Assembly (NCBI RefSeq): GCF_026262505.1
Contig: NC_067205.1
Span: 22,849,585-22,913,584 of the forward strand
Length of the DNA stretch: 64,000 bases
From: Trichomonas vaginalis G3
Lineage: Eukaryota > Parabasalia > Trichomonadida > Trichomonadidae
Reading direction: 5' to 3'
Shown here one piece after another: positions 9,869-20,100 of the stretch (position 1 is its first letter; each line of letters begins with the position of its first letter). Made by a program: the position numbers and the translations under genes. The notes under the pieces are model-generated. The model was not told the origin of the DNA. It searched no databases and saw only the letters and a list, made by a program, of their open reading frames with translations.

Positions 9869-10600
9869 TTAATGCTCATTGGTAAAATTCACTTGATAAA
9901 GCATAACGTTCAACTGTTGACGACTAAAACCACTGAAAATGAAAAGGGTGGACAGGTTTGATTTAATGTTTGTGCTTAATGCTTTAAAGTATTGAACAGC
10001 CATAAAGAATGAACATTGAATATGTCGACATTGAGTTAATAACTGATTAAAATATGATTTCTCATTAGTTATTAGTTTTGATTTCACTGCATCATCTAGA
10101 AAAATGAGTGAATGCAAAAATTCTCTATCAAAATTTGAAATAGAAAGTGTTTCAAATAATTCATCCCGTTGTTTATCAATAATTTTATCCTCTAATCCTT
10201 GCTTCTTGATTGTATTATATAATTCTTTATACATTAAAAAGTTTTTTAAATAATCTTCTGCTTCTTCTTGTGATAAATAAATAATTGGAATTTTGATTAA
10301 ATGCTTTAAAGATTCAAATGTATCATCTGAAGGTGAACCTGAACGGTTGATATAAATTAACACATGTGAATAGGGGGAAGTGTTAGCAATAATGATAATT
10401 TGTTTTAATATCGTTAATGTTTTACCTTTATTCTGTTTACCAATTGCTGCAGTGATTGAATTTAAGTAACATTCAGAATATGGAATTTTCATTAATTTTT
10501 CCTTAGATAGAGCATTTCTATTATCACTCAATGCTTCATTAATCATATCATCTACGTATGTATTATATACTCCTGCTAATTCTTCAGAATTGAAATCCAT
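9869..10600 (-). CDS. A32-like genome-packaging ATPase
   Basis: The protein has 243 residues, short but in range for Polinton packaging ATPases. Walker A is AAIGKQNKGKT near residue 52 and Walker B is LIFLDDAV near residue 166. The family-typical stretch CSFFMAVQYFKALSTNIKSN is followed by LFIFSGFSRQQLNVM, matching VIFQGFSRYDIELIW in the element B ATPase. The enzyme would pump DNA into the capsid. It lies directly downstream of the major capsid gene on the same strand, as in many Polintons. The frame looks whole. Confidence 0.85.
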   Translation of the reverse strand: MDFNSEELAGVYNTYVDDMINEALSDNRNALSKEKLMKIPYSECYLNSITAAIGKQNKGKTLTILKQIIIIANTSPYSHVLIYINRSGSPSDDTFESLKHLIKIPIIYLSQEEAEDYLKNFLMYKELYNTIKKQGLEDKIIDKQRDELFETLSISNFDREFLHSLIFLDDAVKSKLITNEKSYFNQLLTQCRHIQCSFFMAVQYFKALSTNIKSNLSTLFIFSGFSRQQLNVMLYQVNFTNEH

Positions 10601-10663
10601 TTAATCAAAATAAATTTATAATTTTAAACATTTCTATTCATCAATATTTCATCATATGAACTT

Positions 10664-12250
10664 CTATACTGTGGTGGTGTACCTGTTGGATGATATTTCA
10701 AACCTCTCATCCGGTGTCCATGTCCAATATGTAGTCCTAGTAAACCAAACCTGAGGAGGATTTGTCACTTTTGAAGTAAGTGTCATTTTCACCTTGAATG
10801 ATTGGACTTTTACTGTAACTTGTGAGTTGAAAGTTTCTAATCCATCAAAGAATATACCCGCTCCATCACGTTGAACTGGAATAGTGCATAAGAATGAAGT
10901 TTGGTCTTTCCATGTTCTAGCTAATGGCGTTCCATTATCATCATTCAGTGGTCTAGTTAATGAGTCCTCGTATTCTTCTGTGCATTCATTCACTCCATCT
11001 AAATCAGAAGCTTGAAGCATGCGTGTAAAGAATATGTCACCCACTGTGGACATCGCTTGATCGGGGAAGTTTCTGGAATCTATAGTGACCTGAAGACCTC
11101 GAAGCATTGGATTTTCTAAAACTGTTCTTTGCATTGCATTCTTCGGAAATGTTAACACAACATCTGTAACATTATGAAGAGCGTATGAGAAATCTGAGCT
11201 AATACCTTCAGGAGTGATGCAACCTCCATTTAGTGAACGAACGTCAATATGTTGAGCTGGAATCATGAATGGATCTTCCTTACTGAATAAACGTGTATTG
11301 CTTTAACTGATTCTTCAATTAAACCGTATCCTGGTGTAATGCATTTATCCTCTAAAACTTCCATCTTTGTGCATGAAATAATAACGTCATCAACTGTTGC
11401 GTCAGCAGATGTAGCGGCTAAGCTTGTAATTAATTTGGCAGGAAGTCCGATTTGTTGGAATTTGCGATCATATTTATAAACATGATTCATAATCTTTTCA
11501 TAATTTCATCAGTTATCTTTCATAAACGTAATTTTGTAAATCAGCAACTCTTAACGGGTCAACCTGACAAAATACTAAAGTATCCCTGAAAACATAATAT
11601 TTAAGAATGATTTCACCAAATGATTTAGGATAATCATCGAACGCCTGAAATGCTAACAAATCATTTACCGGAATAATCATATCAAAAGTGATATCAACTT
11701 CTTCATTTGCGTTCTTGAAAACTTCTGAAGGGTCAATATATTTACCACATACTGAGTTATCATATTTTTGAACATTATTATATAACGAATGAACAAACTT
11801 TTTAACTTTCCTTTCTGATTTTGGTTTATATGTTGCAAATGCGAAAGATTCACGGGCGCAATCCATCTGAAGATAACCGGCATCACCTCTTTCGGTTTCT
11901 ACTTCTAATTGTTTAAAGCTTTGATTTGATGATTTGTAACCAACGAATAAACGCATGCATTTAAAAGCGGCATCACATGTGAAAGCTTTATTTAAAACTA
12001 GAGTTGCTTTAACTTTGCGTTTAATATATGTGTCACCTAATTGGTTCACATCATGAGCCGGATTTGTAATTCTTAAATGAGTTTGTTTATCATCAAAATA
12101 TGGAGCATCAGAGTCATAGCATGAACTTTCAAGTTCTCTATAATATCTTCTACCATCATTCTTTGCGAATATTTCATTTATCTTTTCGAATGAATGAAAT
12201 ACATTTCCATTAATCGGTTTAGTGTTTGGCACCAAATAGTTAGTCGTCAT
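10664..12250 (-). pseudogene. Major capsid protein, double-jelly-roll type (broken)
   Basis: The coding region corresponds to roughly 530 residues, close to the 507 residues of the presumed capsid protein of element B. The first jelly-roll-like half has the pattern VDITFDMIIPVNDLLAFQAF followed by FGEIILKYYVF, matching the RIPVRNFPLEAIRFIPAF and GNIQLKVKF segments of the element B protein. The other half is beta-rich and has a tryptophan-rich end (TTYWTWTP). It stands upstream of the packaging ATPase. It is broken, with about two breaks. The capsid call rests on the pattern and neighbourhood and needs a structural comparison. Confidence 0.65.
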
Positions 12251-12319
12251 TTATTAATAAATAAAAAATCAAAATTAAAAGATGAAAATGAATTTTTAAT
12301 TTTAATGAAATAATCAACT

Positions 12320-12535
12320 ATGGCTGCAGGTATATTTAAGAAACTGTGGGATAAAGTAAAAAGAGGAGCGCATAAAGTTTGGGAAACATTGAAGAAGGGA
12401 GCAAATTGGATATTTAAGAATAAAGAAGCAATTAGTGACGTTGCTGAATCAATAACACCAAAAGCTGCCCCAATAAGAGAAATATTAAATAAAGGAGAAA
12501 AAGTTTATCAAAGACTTCAACCGATACTAAGATAA
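12320..12535 (+). CDS. Small amphipathic basic protein (MAAGIFKKLWDKVK), pVI-like candidate
   Basis: This 71-residue protein starts MAAGIFKKLWDKVKRGAHKV, a strongly amphipathic basic helix. The neighbouring opposed gene at 12565-12801 starts MAAGFFKKLWDGIKKAAGWV, so the two are paralogues placed tail to tail. The helix pattern recalls the membrane-lytic N-terminal helix of adenovirus pVI and similar small penetration proteins of virophages. Lysis or penetration function is an inference from pattern alone. Confidence 0.6.
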   Translation: MAAGIFKKLWDKVKRGAHKVWETLKKGANWIFKNKEAISDVAESITPKAAPIREILNKGEKVYQRLQPILR

Positions 12536-12564
12536 AAATAATTTTAAAATAATTTATTTTTCCA

Positions 12565-12801
12565 CTATCTACCTCCTATTTTATTAAGTATTCCTTCAGC
12601 AATTCCACCAATTGCGTTACCTGCTTGTGCTCCCATCGCTGGATTACCTGCTTTAGTACCTAATACTCCACCTATGATAGTTCCTGCCGTTTTCGCTACT
12701 GGTGCCAAAAAGTTTGCTACAGGTTTAATAATATTTTTATGAACCCAACCTGCAGCTTTCTTAATTCCATCCCATAATTTTTTAAAGAATCCTGCAGCCA
12801 T
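12565..12801 (-). CDS. Small amphipathic, glycine-rich protein (MAAGFFKKLWDGIK), pVI-like candidate
   Basis: The 78 residues consist of an amphipathic N-terminal helix (residues 1-30), a hydrophobic proline/valine link (KPVANFLAPVAKTAG) and a glycine/alanine-rich tail (IIGGVLGTKAGNPAMGAQAG). The tail looks like glycine-zipper membrane segments. It is paralogous at its N-terminus to the opposed gene at 12320-12535, separated by about 30 bases end to end. It probably acts on membranes during entry or assembly, if the pVI comparison holds. Confidence 0.6.
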   Translation of the reverse strand: MAAGFFKKLWDGIKKAAGWVHKNIIKPVANFLAPVAKTAGTIIGGVLGTKAGNPAMGAQAGNAIGGIAEGILNKIGGR

Positions 12802-12867
12802 TTCTGATTTAATATTAATTAAAAAATATATTTCATCACTTATATTTAAATTTTTATTTAATGATAA

Positions 12868-13242
12868 ATGAAACCGATTTTAAAAATAAATGAAACACAG
12901 GAGGAAGAAATAAATGAAAATGTTCAACAAAAAATAAACGTTGTTAAACCAATTACTGAAATAAAAATTTTTTCATCTGTTGAAGAATTTAATGACTATT
13001 ATGCTAATAATAAAAAATTATTTGAAGAATTGACAACGTGTAAATTGAATAAAATGTTTAAAGTTGATGGATTCAAAATTTCAAAAATAAAAGGAGTGGT
13101 TAGTTTGAAATCTATTCCTCAATCAAGAATCACCTCATTAATGAAAATTGATGATTTAACAAAAAGAATAGAAGAGATTGAAGAGCGAATAAATCAAATT
13201 ATTGATTTCATAAATCATGACTCGTTGAGCCCGGGTCCTTAA
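12868..13242 (+). CDS. Unknown element A protein, 124 aa
   Basis: This is a charged helical protein whose last third is a clear coiled-coil stretch (DDLTKRIEEIEERINQIIDF). No family is recognised. Its stop codon overlaps the stop of the opposing gene in TTAA at 13239-13242. Confidence 0.5.
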   Translation: MKPILKINETQEEEINENVQQKINVVKPITEIKIFSSVEEFNDYYANNKKLFEELTTCKLNKMFKVDGFKISKIKGVVSLKSIPQSRITSLMKIDDLTKRIEEIEERINQIIDFINHDSLSPGP

Positions 13243-13718
13243 AGCCCATCACTGAGTTCAAGGTTATATTCATCAAATATTTCATTATTAAATGCAACTT
13301 CTGCTAGTTTATTTATTTTTTCAATACGATCATTTGAAAGTCTATCGTTTAATTTTTTCTGAAGTTTTTCATTTTCTAGTTCTGAAACTTTATTTGGATG
13401 ATATGTAAATTCATGAAATTCTTTGGCCTCGGTTTTGATCATTAATTTACAAAGAACTTTTGTGGTTGGAATTCGTTTGAACCATTTATTAGTTATATTC
13501 GTTATATATTCAATATCTGGAATTAATTCCCAAATTTTTGCATTTTCAATTAATTTATTATCAAATGCAAAAGCAATGGGTTTAATATTATGTTTACCTT
13601 TATAATATAAACTTTCTACATAATCATCGAAATAAACATCTACTTGTTTAACATTTTCAAGAATTGGTGAAAGAGCATCCATTAATTGATTGACGGTTAC
13701 GAATCTTGATCCACTCAT
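13239..13718 (-). CDS. Unknown element A protein, 159 aa
   Basis: The whole frame starts MSGSRFVTVNQLMDALSPIL. The N-terminal 30 residues may form a trimerising or oligomerising helix, and the middle is mixed alpha/beta. No family is recognised. It is the last gene before host DNA on this side, so the element end should lie within the next few hundred bases. Confidence 0.5.
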   Translation of the reverse strand: MSGSRFVTVNQLMDALSPILENVKQVDVYFDDYVESLYYKGKHNIKPIAFAFDNKLIENAKIWELIPDIEYITNITNKWFKRIPTTKVLCKLMIKTEAKEFHEFTYHPNKVSELENEKLQKKLNDRLSNDRIEKINKLAEVAFNNEIFDEYNLELSDGL

Positions 13719-14550
13719 TTTCTTACGAATTAAAAAAATAAATTATTCAAAAATGTCAGAAGAAAATATTTAAATAAATTATTTAAATTTTTTTACTCTA
13801 TTCAAGAATTTTATTTTTGATATAACTCATTGAATTCAAAATTTTTTAAAAAATTGACACCATATATAACCAGTAGAAGTTCTGCTAAAGTATTCATAAA
13901 CACCTTTTTATATCTTATTTACATCTAACATGCACCAATTTATTTTATAACTTTATTAATACTAAATTTTATTTCATACAAAAAGTAAAAATTCATAAGT
14001 TATATATTAATTTAATAAATTATATTATCATTTATAATAAAATTTTTCGAAATGCAGATAAATTTTAACATGTTCGAAATGAAACTATTATAAAATATAT
14101 TCTTTTTATTAATGGTAATATAGGAATTGTAGGAATAAAAACTTTTTATAAATTATTCATAAATTTTTAAAATCTGCTATTCGGAAGTATGTTCAAAAAT
14201 CATTCAATTATGTGAGAATTCTTACGATTACAAAAAAAGTCACACAACCCGCATCATATACTACTTATTTAATAAAACAAATACAGATCAATATTTTCAC
14301 TGTCCATTAATCTATTTGGTCAAATATTATTAGATCCGGTTAGATTATTGTCTAAGGAAAAGATTTTGGCAATCTTGTCAAATGACAGATATCGTTTGTT
14401 TTTCTTTGAAGATTCAGAAGATTGGAAGATACTCGCCTCCATGTTATGAAAACATTTAGCATCATTATTCATAATTTCAAAGGATCTGTTTTTGAAAGCA
14501 ATTCAGATTCTGGCATTTGACAGTCAGAAACACCATTCCATTATTTTATT
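13719..14550. other. AT-rich intergenic stretch holding the element A/host border
   Basis: No frame, RNA gene or repeat can be supported here. The element border must lie inside, but with the other end outside the window no terminal repeat can be matched. The end sequence of element B (GTATGACTATCTTCAGTACTG) is not found here. Confidence 0.5.
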
Positions 14551-15315
14551 ATGGTGTCACCACCTGCCAACTCTCTTTTATTGTTAGCTGTTAAGCGCGC
14601 AATAAATATTGGAAACGCCAAGATTTACATCCAGCATCAAAGATTCTATTCCAATACTGATTACTCAACTTATGAAGTTAGTGCTGAAGACGTTCCAGGT
14701 TTCCTTAATGCATTAGTTGATCAAAGCTTCAACAACTTACCAGAATCATTAAAGAAACACAAGGCTGAATTGATTGACACTCACGTTACATGGGATGGAT
14801 TGAAATATGAAATGTGCTGCAACACATTTTATGCTGTTAATAAAGGAAGGCTCTACTTCTTCACATACTGCTTCCAGCCAAAGGATGACCTCAAATCAAT
14901 TCAAGCAGAAACACTTAGCTTTGAAATCACCTGCAGATTAGCCGACACTTGCATTTGCTCAACACTCATGCAGAGAACATCAATGGGTCATCGTAAATTC
15001 GACGAAAAGAGATATATTAAGCCAGCAGTTACTAACAAGGACTTCATTGATGCTTTGACCCTTGCTGTTTCTCCACTCCTTGGATCGTTCGATATCAAGA
15101 CACCTTCTAATATTGGTTACGAACTTCAGGCTCAGGCTTTCGAAACACCAAGCACAATTCCAAGTGATGCTCCACGTAGAACAGTTTACAACAAGTACAA
15201 GCAGATGAGTGTTGTTGTTACTGATCCAGCTGTTCTCAAGCTCCTTCCAAGCCGTTGGGAATATGTCTCAACAAAGGATATCATCAGAAACAACGGCTAC
15301 GTCTTTGAGTATTAA
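14551..15315 (+). CDS. Conserved-looking host protein, 254 aa, unknown
   Basis: The frame shows codon choice typical of an expressed host gene (many GCC, AAG and CTC codons, unlike the AAA- and ATA-rich elements). It has no signal peptide or membrane segment, and several cysteines lie in the middle (ITCRLADTCICSTLMQ). The C-terminal part, LPSRWEYVSTKDIIRNNGYV, looks structured. I do not recognise the family. A CCATTATTTT stretch right before the start could be an initiator, but it departs from the TCA-type trichomonad consensus. The start is the first ATG of the frame. Confidence 0.75.
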   Translation: MVSPPANSLLLLAVKRAINIGNAKIYIQHQRFYSNTDYSTYEVSAEDVPGFLNALVDQSFNNLPESLKKHKAELIDTHVTWDGLKYEMCCNTFYAVNKGRLYFFTYCFQPKDDLKSIQAETLSFEITCRLADTCICSTLMQRTSMGHRKFDEKRYIKPAVTNKDFIDALTLAVSPLLGSFDIKTPSNIGYELQAQAFETPSTIPSDAPRRTVYNKYKQMSVVVTDPAVLKLLPSRWEYVSTKDIIRNNGYVFEY

Positions 15316-15540
15316 ATAATTGGGTTTAATACATAAATTAGTTTAAGTATTAGAAAAATCGGTTGTTTTTTTACTGTATTTTACCACACAATTTTGAAAA
15401 ATATTCATTCATGATTTATTTTTGTTTGAAAAATGATTTTATAAATGATTTTAGTTTCATTTGTTGAAGAATTAGTTTTGAATAAATAATTTAAAATTTA
15501 ATGAATTATCTTAGACTATAATTAATTAAGAATAATGTAA

Positions 15541-15613
15541 GGGACTTTAGCTCACCTTGGAGAGCGTGCGACTGAAGATCGCAAGGTACGTGGTTCAAGT
15601 CCGCGAAGTCCCA
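15541..15613 (+). tRNA. tRNA-Phe (GAA)
   Basis: A full cloverleaf is seen: acceptor GGGACTT/AAGTCCC, D-arm GCTC/GAGC, anticodon stem TGCGA/TCGCA with loop CTGAAGA (anticodon GAA), five-base variable loop, T-arm CGTGG/CCGCG with loop TTCAAGT, and discriminator A. There is no intron. Internal A-box and B-box (GGTTCAAGTCC) are present. Confidence 0.96.
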
Positions 15614-15618
15614 AATAA

Positions 15619-15623
15619 TTTTT
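15619..15623 (+). terminator. RNA polymerase III T-run terminator
   Basis: Five T residues begin six bases after the tRNA discriminator base, followed by a second T5 run, as expected for polymerase III. Confidence 0.7.
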
Positions 15624-15784
15624 CTTTTTCTTTCACAATTCTAGTTTACAACTATTCAAATTTGATTTAATATTTAATTCATCAATTAATCATTCAACTA
15701 AACAAAATTTATTATTTACGAGAATAAAATTTAGCTTATTTTTGTCTAAATATTACTTATTTCCTTGAATTTATCTTATATATG

Positions 15785-16833
15785 TTAAGGGTGCACCCGT
15801 ATGTACGTTTATTTGAGAGGAGGAGGATTACCCTCTCAATTTTGAGGGATTTGTTAGTTTATTTTCTCGATGAATATGCAATAAAATTTGATTTTTACCT
15901 TATCAATATACTTCATATAATATACACATGTTCATGTAAAAACTTTTTTCCAAAATCCTCAGGAATTAATGGATTTTTGAATTTTAAGAATTTTTTTCGA
16001 ATTTTTTCGAAAAAAAAATATTTTCAGAACAGCCTTAACGGCTAAGATTTAGGAACAATGTTAAGTATCAAAAAGAAAGGAGGTCTGATATAGACAACAT
16101 ATATCGTTGAAGGTTGAAAAAATCTCTAATATTTGAGCCCAAAATTTCAAATTTTAATTTTTTGAAAAAAGAGGCCACCCGTATGTACGTTTATTTGAGA
16201 GGAGGAGGATTATATTTTTGAAAGGGTGAAACATTATGAATATGTTAATTATATAATAATATGTATTATTATAAAAAAGAAAAAATAAAGCACGTTAAAA
16301 TTTTTCTTTCTTGATTTTTTACAAAATCTACTTAGAATTATGCAAAATATGACTAAATAATTATAAATTTCAAGTTAAATTTTAATTTTGATAAATAATT
16401 TAAATTTCAAAATATCAAGTTCAGTTCGACTATGTATGTAGTAATTCCTCAATAAAGTGCCAAAACCCTATTAAAATATATGAACATTTTCAACATTTTA
16501 ATGTTTTTATTTAAAAATTTGATGGAATATGAGCTTCAAACAATTATTATGTAAATAAAAATAATTAAATATATGTATTTATTCGTATTACAACCGTAGT
16601 AAGTCGATTCTTCCTTTCTTCTACTGAGATTTGAATTTGATTTCGAATTGTAAAGAGATTCAAAGGGAAAATACTAGCGGATAAAAACTACCTCCATGAA
16701 AGGGTCATAATGGACTCAAGTTGTATTTTTTGATATTTTTTGCTTTTCGAGCCTAAATAGGTAGCCAAGATAATGCCTAAAAATAAGGTTCTAAATTCTG
16801 AAGTTTACATGATCCTCTCGTGTGCACCCTTAA
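15785..16833. mobile_element. TTAA-bounded non-coding element, MITE-like, 1.05 kb
   Basis: The left end TTAAGGGTGCAC(C)CG and the right end CG(T)GTGCACCCTTAA are inverted copies, 14 of 15 bases matching. TTAA at both tips fits a TTAA target duplication, as used by piggyBac and Kolobok transposons. The interior is AT-rich, and the only frame (about 87 codons) looks random. It also contains a second copy of the 37 bases found just inside the left end. It lies between the tRNA gene and the large coiled-coil gene. Confidence 0.6.
15794..16212 (+). repeat. 37-bp direct repeat inside the TTAA element
   Basis: The 37 bases beginning CACCCGTATGTACGTTT and ending GGAGGAGGATTA occur at 15794-15830 and again, unchanged, at 16176-16212. 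The first copy overlaps the terminal inverted repeat. This may be the trace of a tandem or nested copy of the same element end. Confidence 0.85.
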
Positions 16834-17108
16834 TTTTTCAGAAAACCAAATTGTATTTCGAAACTCCATTTCCTTTGTAAAGTTTCTTATTCAAATTTTT
16901 GATAGAAGTTCGCACAATGGTTAGACAGAAAAAGGATAGGGCGACTTTAGGTAGGATATTTTGGTTTATAAGTAAAGCATGATATTCATTTGCTCGATAT
17001 CATGTTAAACAAATAATGAAACAACGGTTTGAAATTATGTATAAAAATCAAATTAAATTTAATCACAAAAAAATAATAAAAATAATAATAAATAAATAAA
17101 AAAATAAA

Positions 17109-20100
17109 TTATATACCAGCGAACTCAGTAGCAATTTCCTCATTGCTGAGAGGATCCTGGGGCAGTCCAAACTTCGCGTGCTTCATTTCATCGTTATGAG
17201 TCTTTACATCACCGACAAACTTCGAATAATCGAATGAATGTTGGTCGTCAAATGTTATTGGTGTCTGTGGCCCCTTTCTCATCTCTTCAGGGACCTTCTC
17301 TATGATGTCTGCGATTGATACTGCGTCATCTCCCTTTTTGGCGCTGCCGTGCTGTCTTTGCAATGTTCCAACTTGGAAGTTTGCCTTCTTTGGTGATACT
17401 TTGATGACCAAGTCTCCCTCGTAACTTCGGAATAAATCATCGATATTTTCTTTTTCTCCGAGTTTTATGAGTTCTTTGCCGGTTTTGTCATTGCCTGGGC
17501 TAAGCTGCAAAGGAGCCGGTCTGCTTTTGATCGGTTTCAAGTCAGAAAACTCATCATCCATTTCAATTTCCGAAAGAGTAGGAGTACTTGAGTTCCGAGC
17601 AATCTTTAGCCTATCCTGGGAGCTGTCCATTGGCTCCAGGTTGTCAAAATTGTCGAATTCATCACTATCGGGAGGGGGAAGTTTCCTTAACGGTTTTTTG
17701 ATGGCCATCATCCCTGCAGGCATTGTTCTCCTCGCCGCGAAGGATCCGATGACTGGTCTCAGCGGGACATCGCCTGAAGGCTGCGAATTGTCCTCATCTG
17801 AGTCGATAAACATCTTGTAAAGGGGTAATTTGGATGATGGAGTTGTAGGTTGGATTTTGAGCTCGTCAGCGTCAATATTCTCGTCTTCCATGATGTTATC
17901 GATGTTGTCGTCATCAGCTACGTACTTTGCAAGGCCTGGTTTCGCTTGAGGTTTAGGAACTTCATGTTCTAGGTTGACCTGAAGCGTTTTAGGCTCTGCT
18001 TTCGGTTCTGGCTTCAATGAAAGGATCGGCGGTACAACGTTTATTGGTTTAAGATCAGCAAATTCATCATCATCGAAATCTAACTCTTCATCTGCCATAC
18101 TTACACGCCTAGACGTGTTCGAACTCTCTTGTACTGGCTCGAGAGCATCGAAATTGTCGAAATCTGAGTCATCTGGCGGTGGAAGATTTTTAGATGTGTT
18201 ATTTTCATCTGTATTTGGTTTTTCTATCGTGGCTTTCGGTTTTATCTGTAGTGTTGGTTGTGTCTGTTTGTTTGCAGGCTTCAAATCCGAGAAATCATCG
18301 TCATCATCGTCATTATTTAGTTTTAGTGTAGCTTTTTGAGGGGAATTCTTCGGTTTGAGGTCTGAAAAATCATCGTCATCGTCCTGCAGTGGCAATTTTG
18401 GTTTTTCTGTGTCCTTCTCCGGAGATATTTGTAGAGTTGGCTGATTTTGTTTGTTTATTGGTTTCAAGTCAGAGAAATCATCATCGTCATCATCAGGAGG
18501 TAGAAGAACTCGAGATTTGTTCTGATTTATTTGAATTGTCTGTTGTGGTGGTTTATTTATTGGTTTGAGGTCTGAAAAGTCATCATCGTCGTCTGGAGGA
18601 TGTAATGATGGCTTCTGTTGGTTCTGTTTTGGTGTTATTTGTAATGTTGGCTGATTTGACTTATTTATTGGCTTTAAGTCAGAGAAATCATCATCGTCAT
18701 CATCTGGCGGTGGTAATTTCGGCTTTTCTGTAGATGTTTTCGGTGTATTTTGTTTTGTATTCGAATCATTTTGGGATTTTTCGTTTGTTTGAGGTTTGTT
18801 TGTATTGTTATTCGATGGTATTTGGAATGTTGGCTTCGTTGGCTTCGAAATCGGCTTTAAATCTGAAAAATCGTCATCTTCATCGATATTTGACGCGTTT
18901 AATTCAGTTTTATCTTTATCTGTTGATTTGTTGAGGTCATCTGTATTATGTGCTTCTGCTACTTGTTGTTGTTGAGCAGAATAATTATGAGATTCTGATT
19001 TACTTCTTGGAGGAAGAGGCGGGAATCGCTTTGGCTCCTTCTTAGGAGGATCCACTGAGAGCGGCGATGGAGTTATTTTGCTTTCTTGAGGTTCATCATC
19101 TATATGGTTCAATTCTTCTTGGACTTTCTGGAGTTCTTTCTCTCTAGAGGCCAATTTCTCCTTCTGCATGTTCACCTGGACGAGTAAACTGTTCCTTCTT
19201 CGGTTAATTTTCTCTGTTCCGTCTCTTATTGTTCTTTCAACTTGTTCCAAGGATTTCTTACCATCAATGTTCATCGCTCGTAACCGTTTGATCTCTTCTG
19301 ATACCTCATTGATCTGTTTCTCGAACTTTTCAGTAGATAATCTGATTTTTTCTCTTCTTTGATTAACAGCTGCGATTTCTCGGTCGTATTCCGCCTTCTT
19401 CTGCTCAAATTCAGCTTTGGCAGCCTTGTTGCGTTCTTCTGCGGCCTCTTTTTCTGAAATTGCATCGGCCAATTCTTTTTTCTTGGTGTTAATCATAAGC
19501 TTCGTCGCTTCTGCATATTTGCTGGAGTTCTCATCTAGGCTACTCGAGTCGCGAATTGACTTTGTGACCTTATGTTGTAATATTTGCAAATCTTTATCGG
19601 GAGTCGTTGGAATTTTGACGGACGATGATGATGTCCTGCTACTGTTTTCATCGATATCCTTGAAAATGGTTGGATTCTTTGGAGTTTTTGGAGTATAACG
19701 ATTAACTGAAGAAGAAGAGGAAGAAGCGGCCAAATAAGTAGGTGTGAGTGATAATTTTCTTGAGTTACGGGTTCCATCGCTATCTCGTTTCGCAGAAGCT
19801 GAATTTCTTGATAAAACAATTATTTGTTTTTTAAGTAGTTCATTTTCGCGTTTTACCTCTTCCAACTCGGCGTTCATCTTTCTGGCTTTATCTTTTATGA
19901 CGTTATATTTCCTTTCGACTGATGATGAATTTTGAGTCGCTTTATTTTGTTCATTTTCTTGTTCCAAGCGAGCGATTCTCTTTGCAGCAACATCCAGTTC
20001 ACTTTTCAGCTTACTGTTCTCGTCCTGGAGCCTTTTCATTATAGATTTAATTGATGAATCAGAATCTGTAGGTTTTTCAGTGACCATTTCATTTTTTCTG

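Larger units (their letters stand above)
1..13740. mobile_element. Element A: Maverick/Polinton-type virus-like element with a primase-helicase (fossil, partial in window)
   Basis: This is a dense run of short-spaced genes on both strands: integrase end, primase-helicase, fibre/collar, packaging ATPase, major capsid protein and several small unknowns. Integrase, ATPase and double-jelly-roll capsid together define Polinton-type elements. A primase-helicase in place of a visible polymerase B is more like polinton-like viruses and virophages. The left end is outside the window, so TIRs and target duplication cannot be tested. The right end is put just past the last gene, and the border with host DNA is not resolved. 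The element is broken, with roughly six to ten breaks spread over three or four genes, while the primase-helicase and ATPase frames look whole. Confidence 0.85.

Noticed and set aside
14551-15315. Arp2/3 complex subunit 2 (ARPC2)
   Set aside because: Considered from size and helical end, but no ARPC2 motif could be found. Left as unknown.
15782-16045. Frame of 87 codons at the left end of the TTAA element
   Set aside because: It starts inside the terminal inverted repeat, is AT-driven (KNFF, FRIFSKKK) and has no counterpart in the second copy of the repeat.
17467-19935. Several plus-strand frames opposite the large coiled-coil gene
   Set aside because: Serine-rich antisense shadows of the acidic repeats. 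The minus-strand frame of over 1100 codons explains the region.
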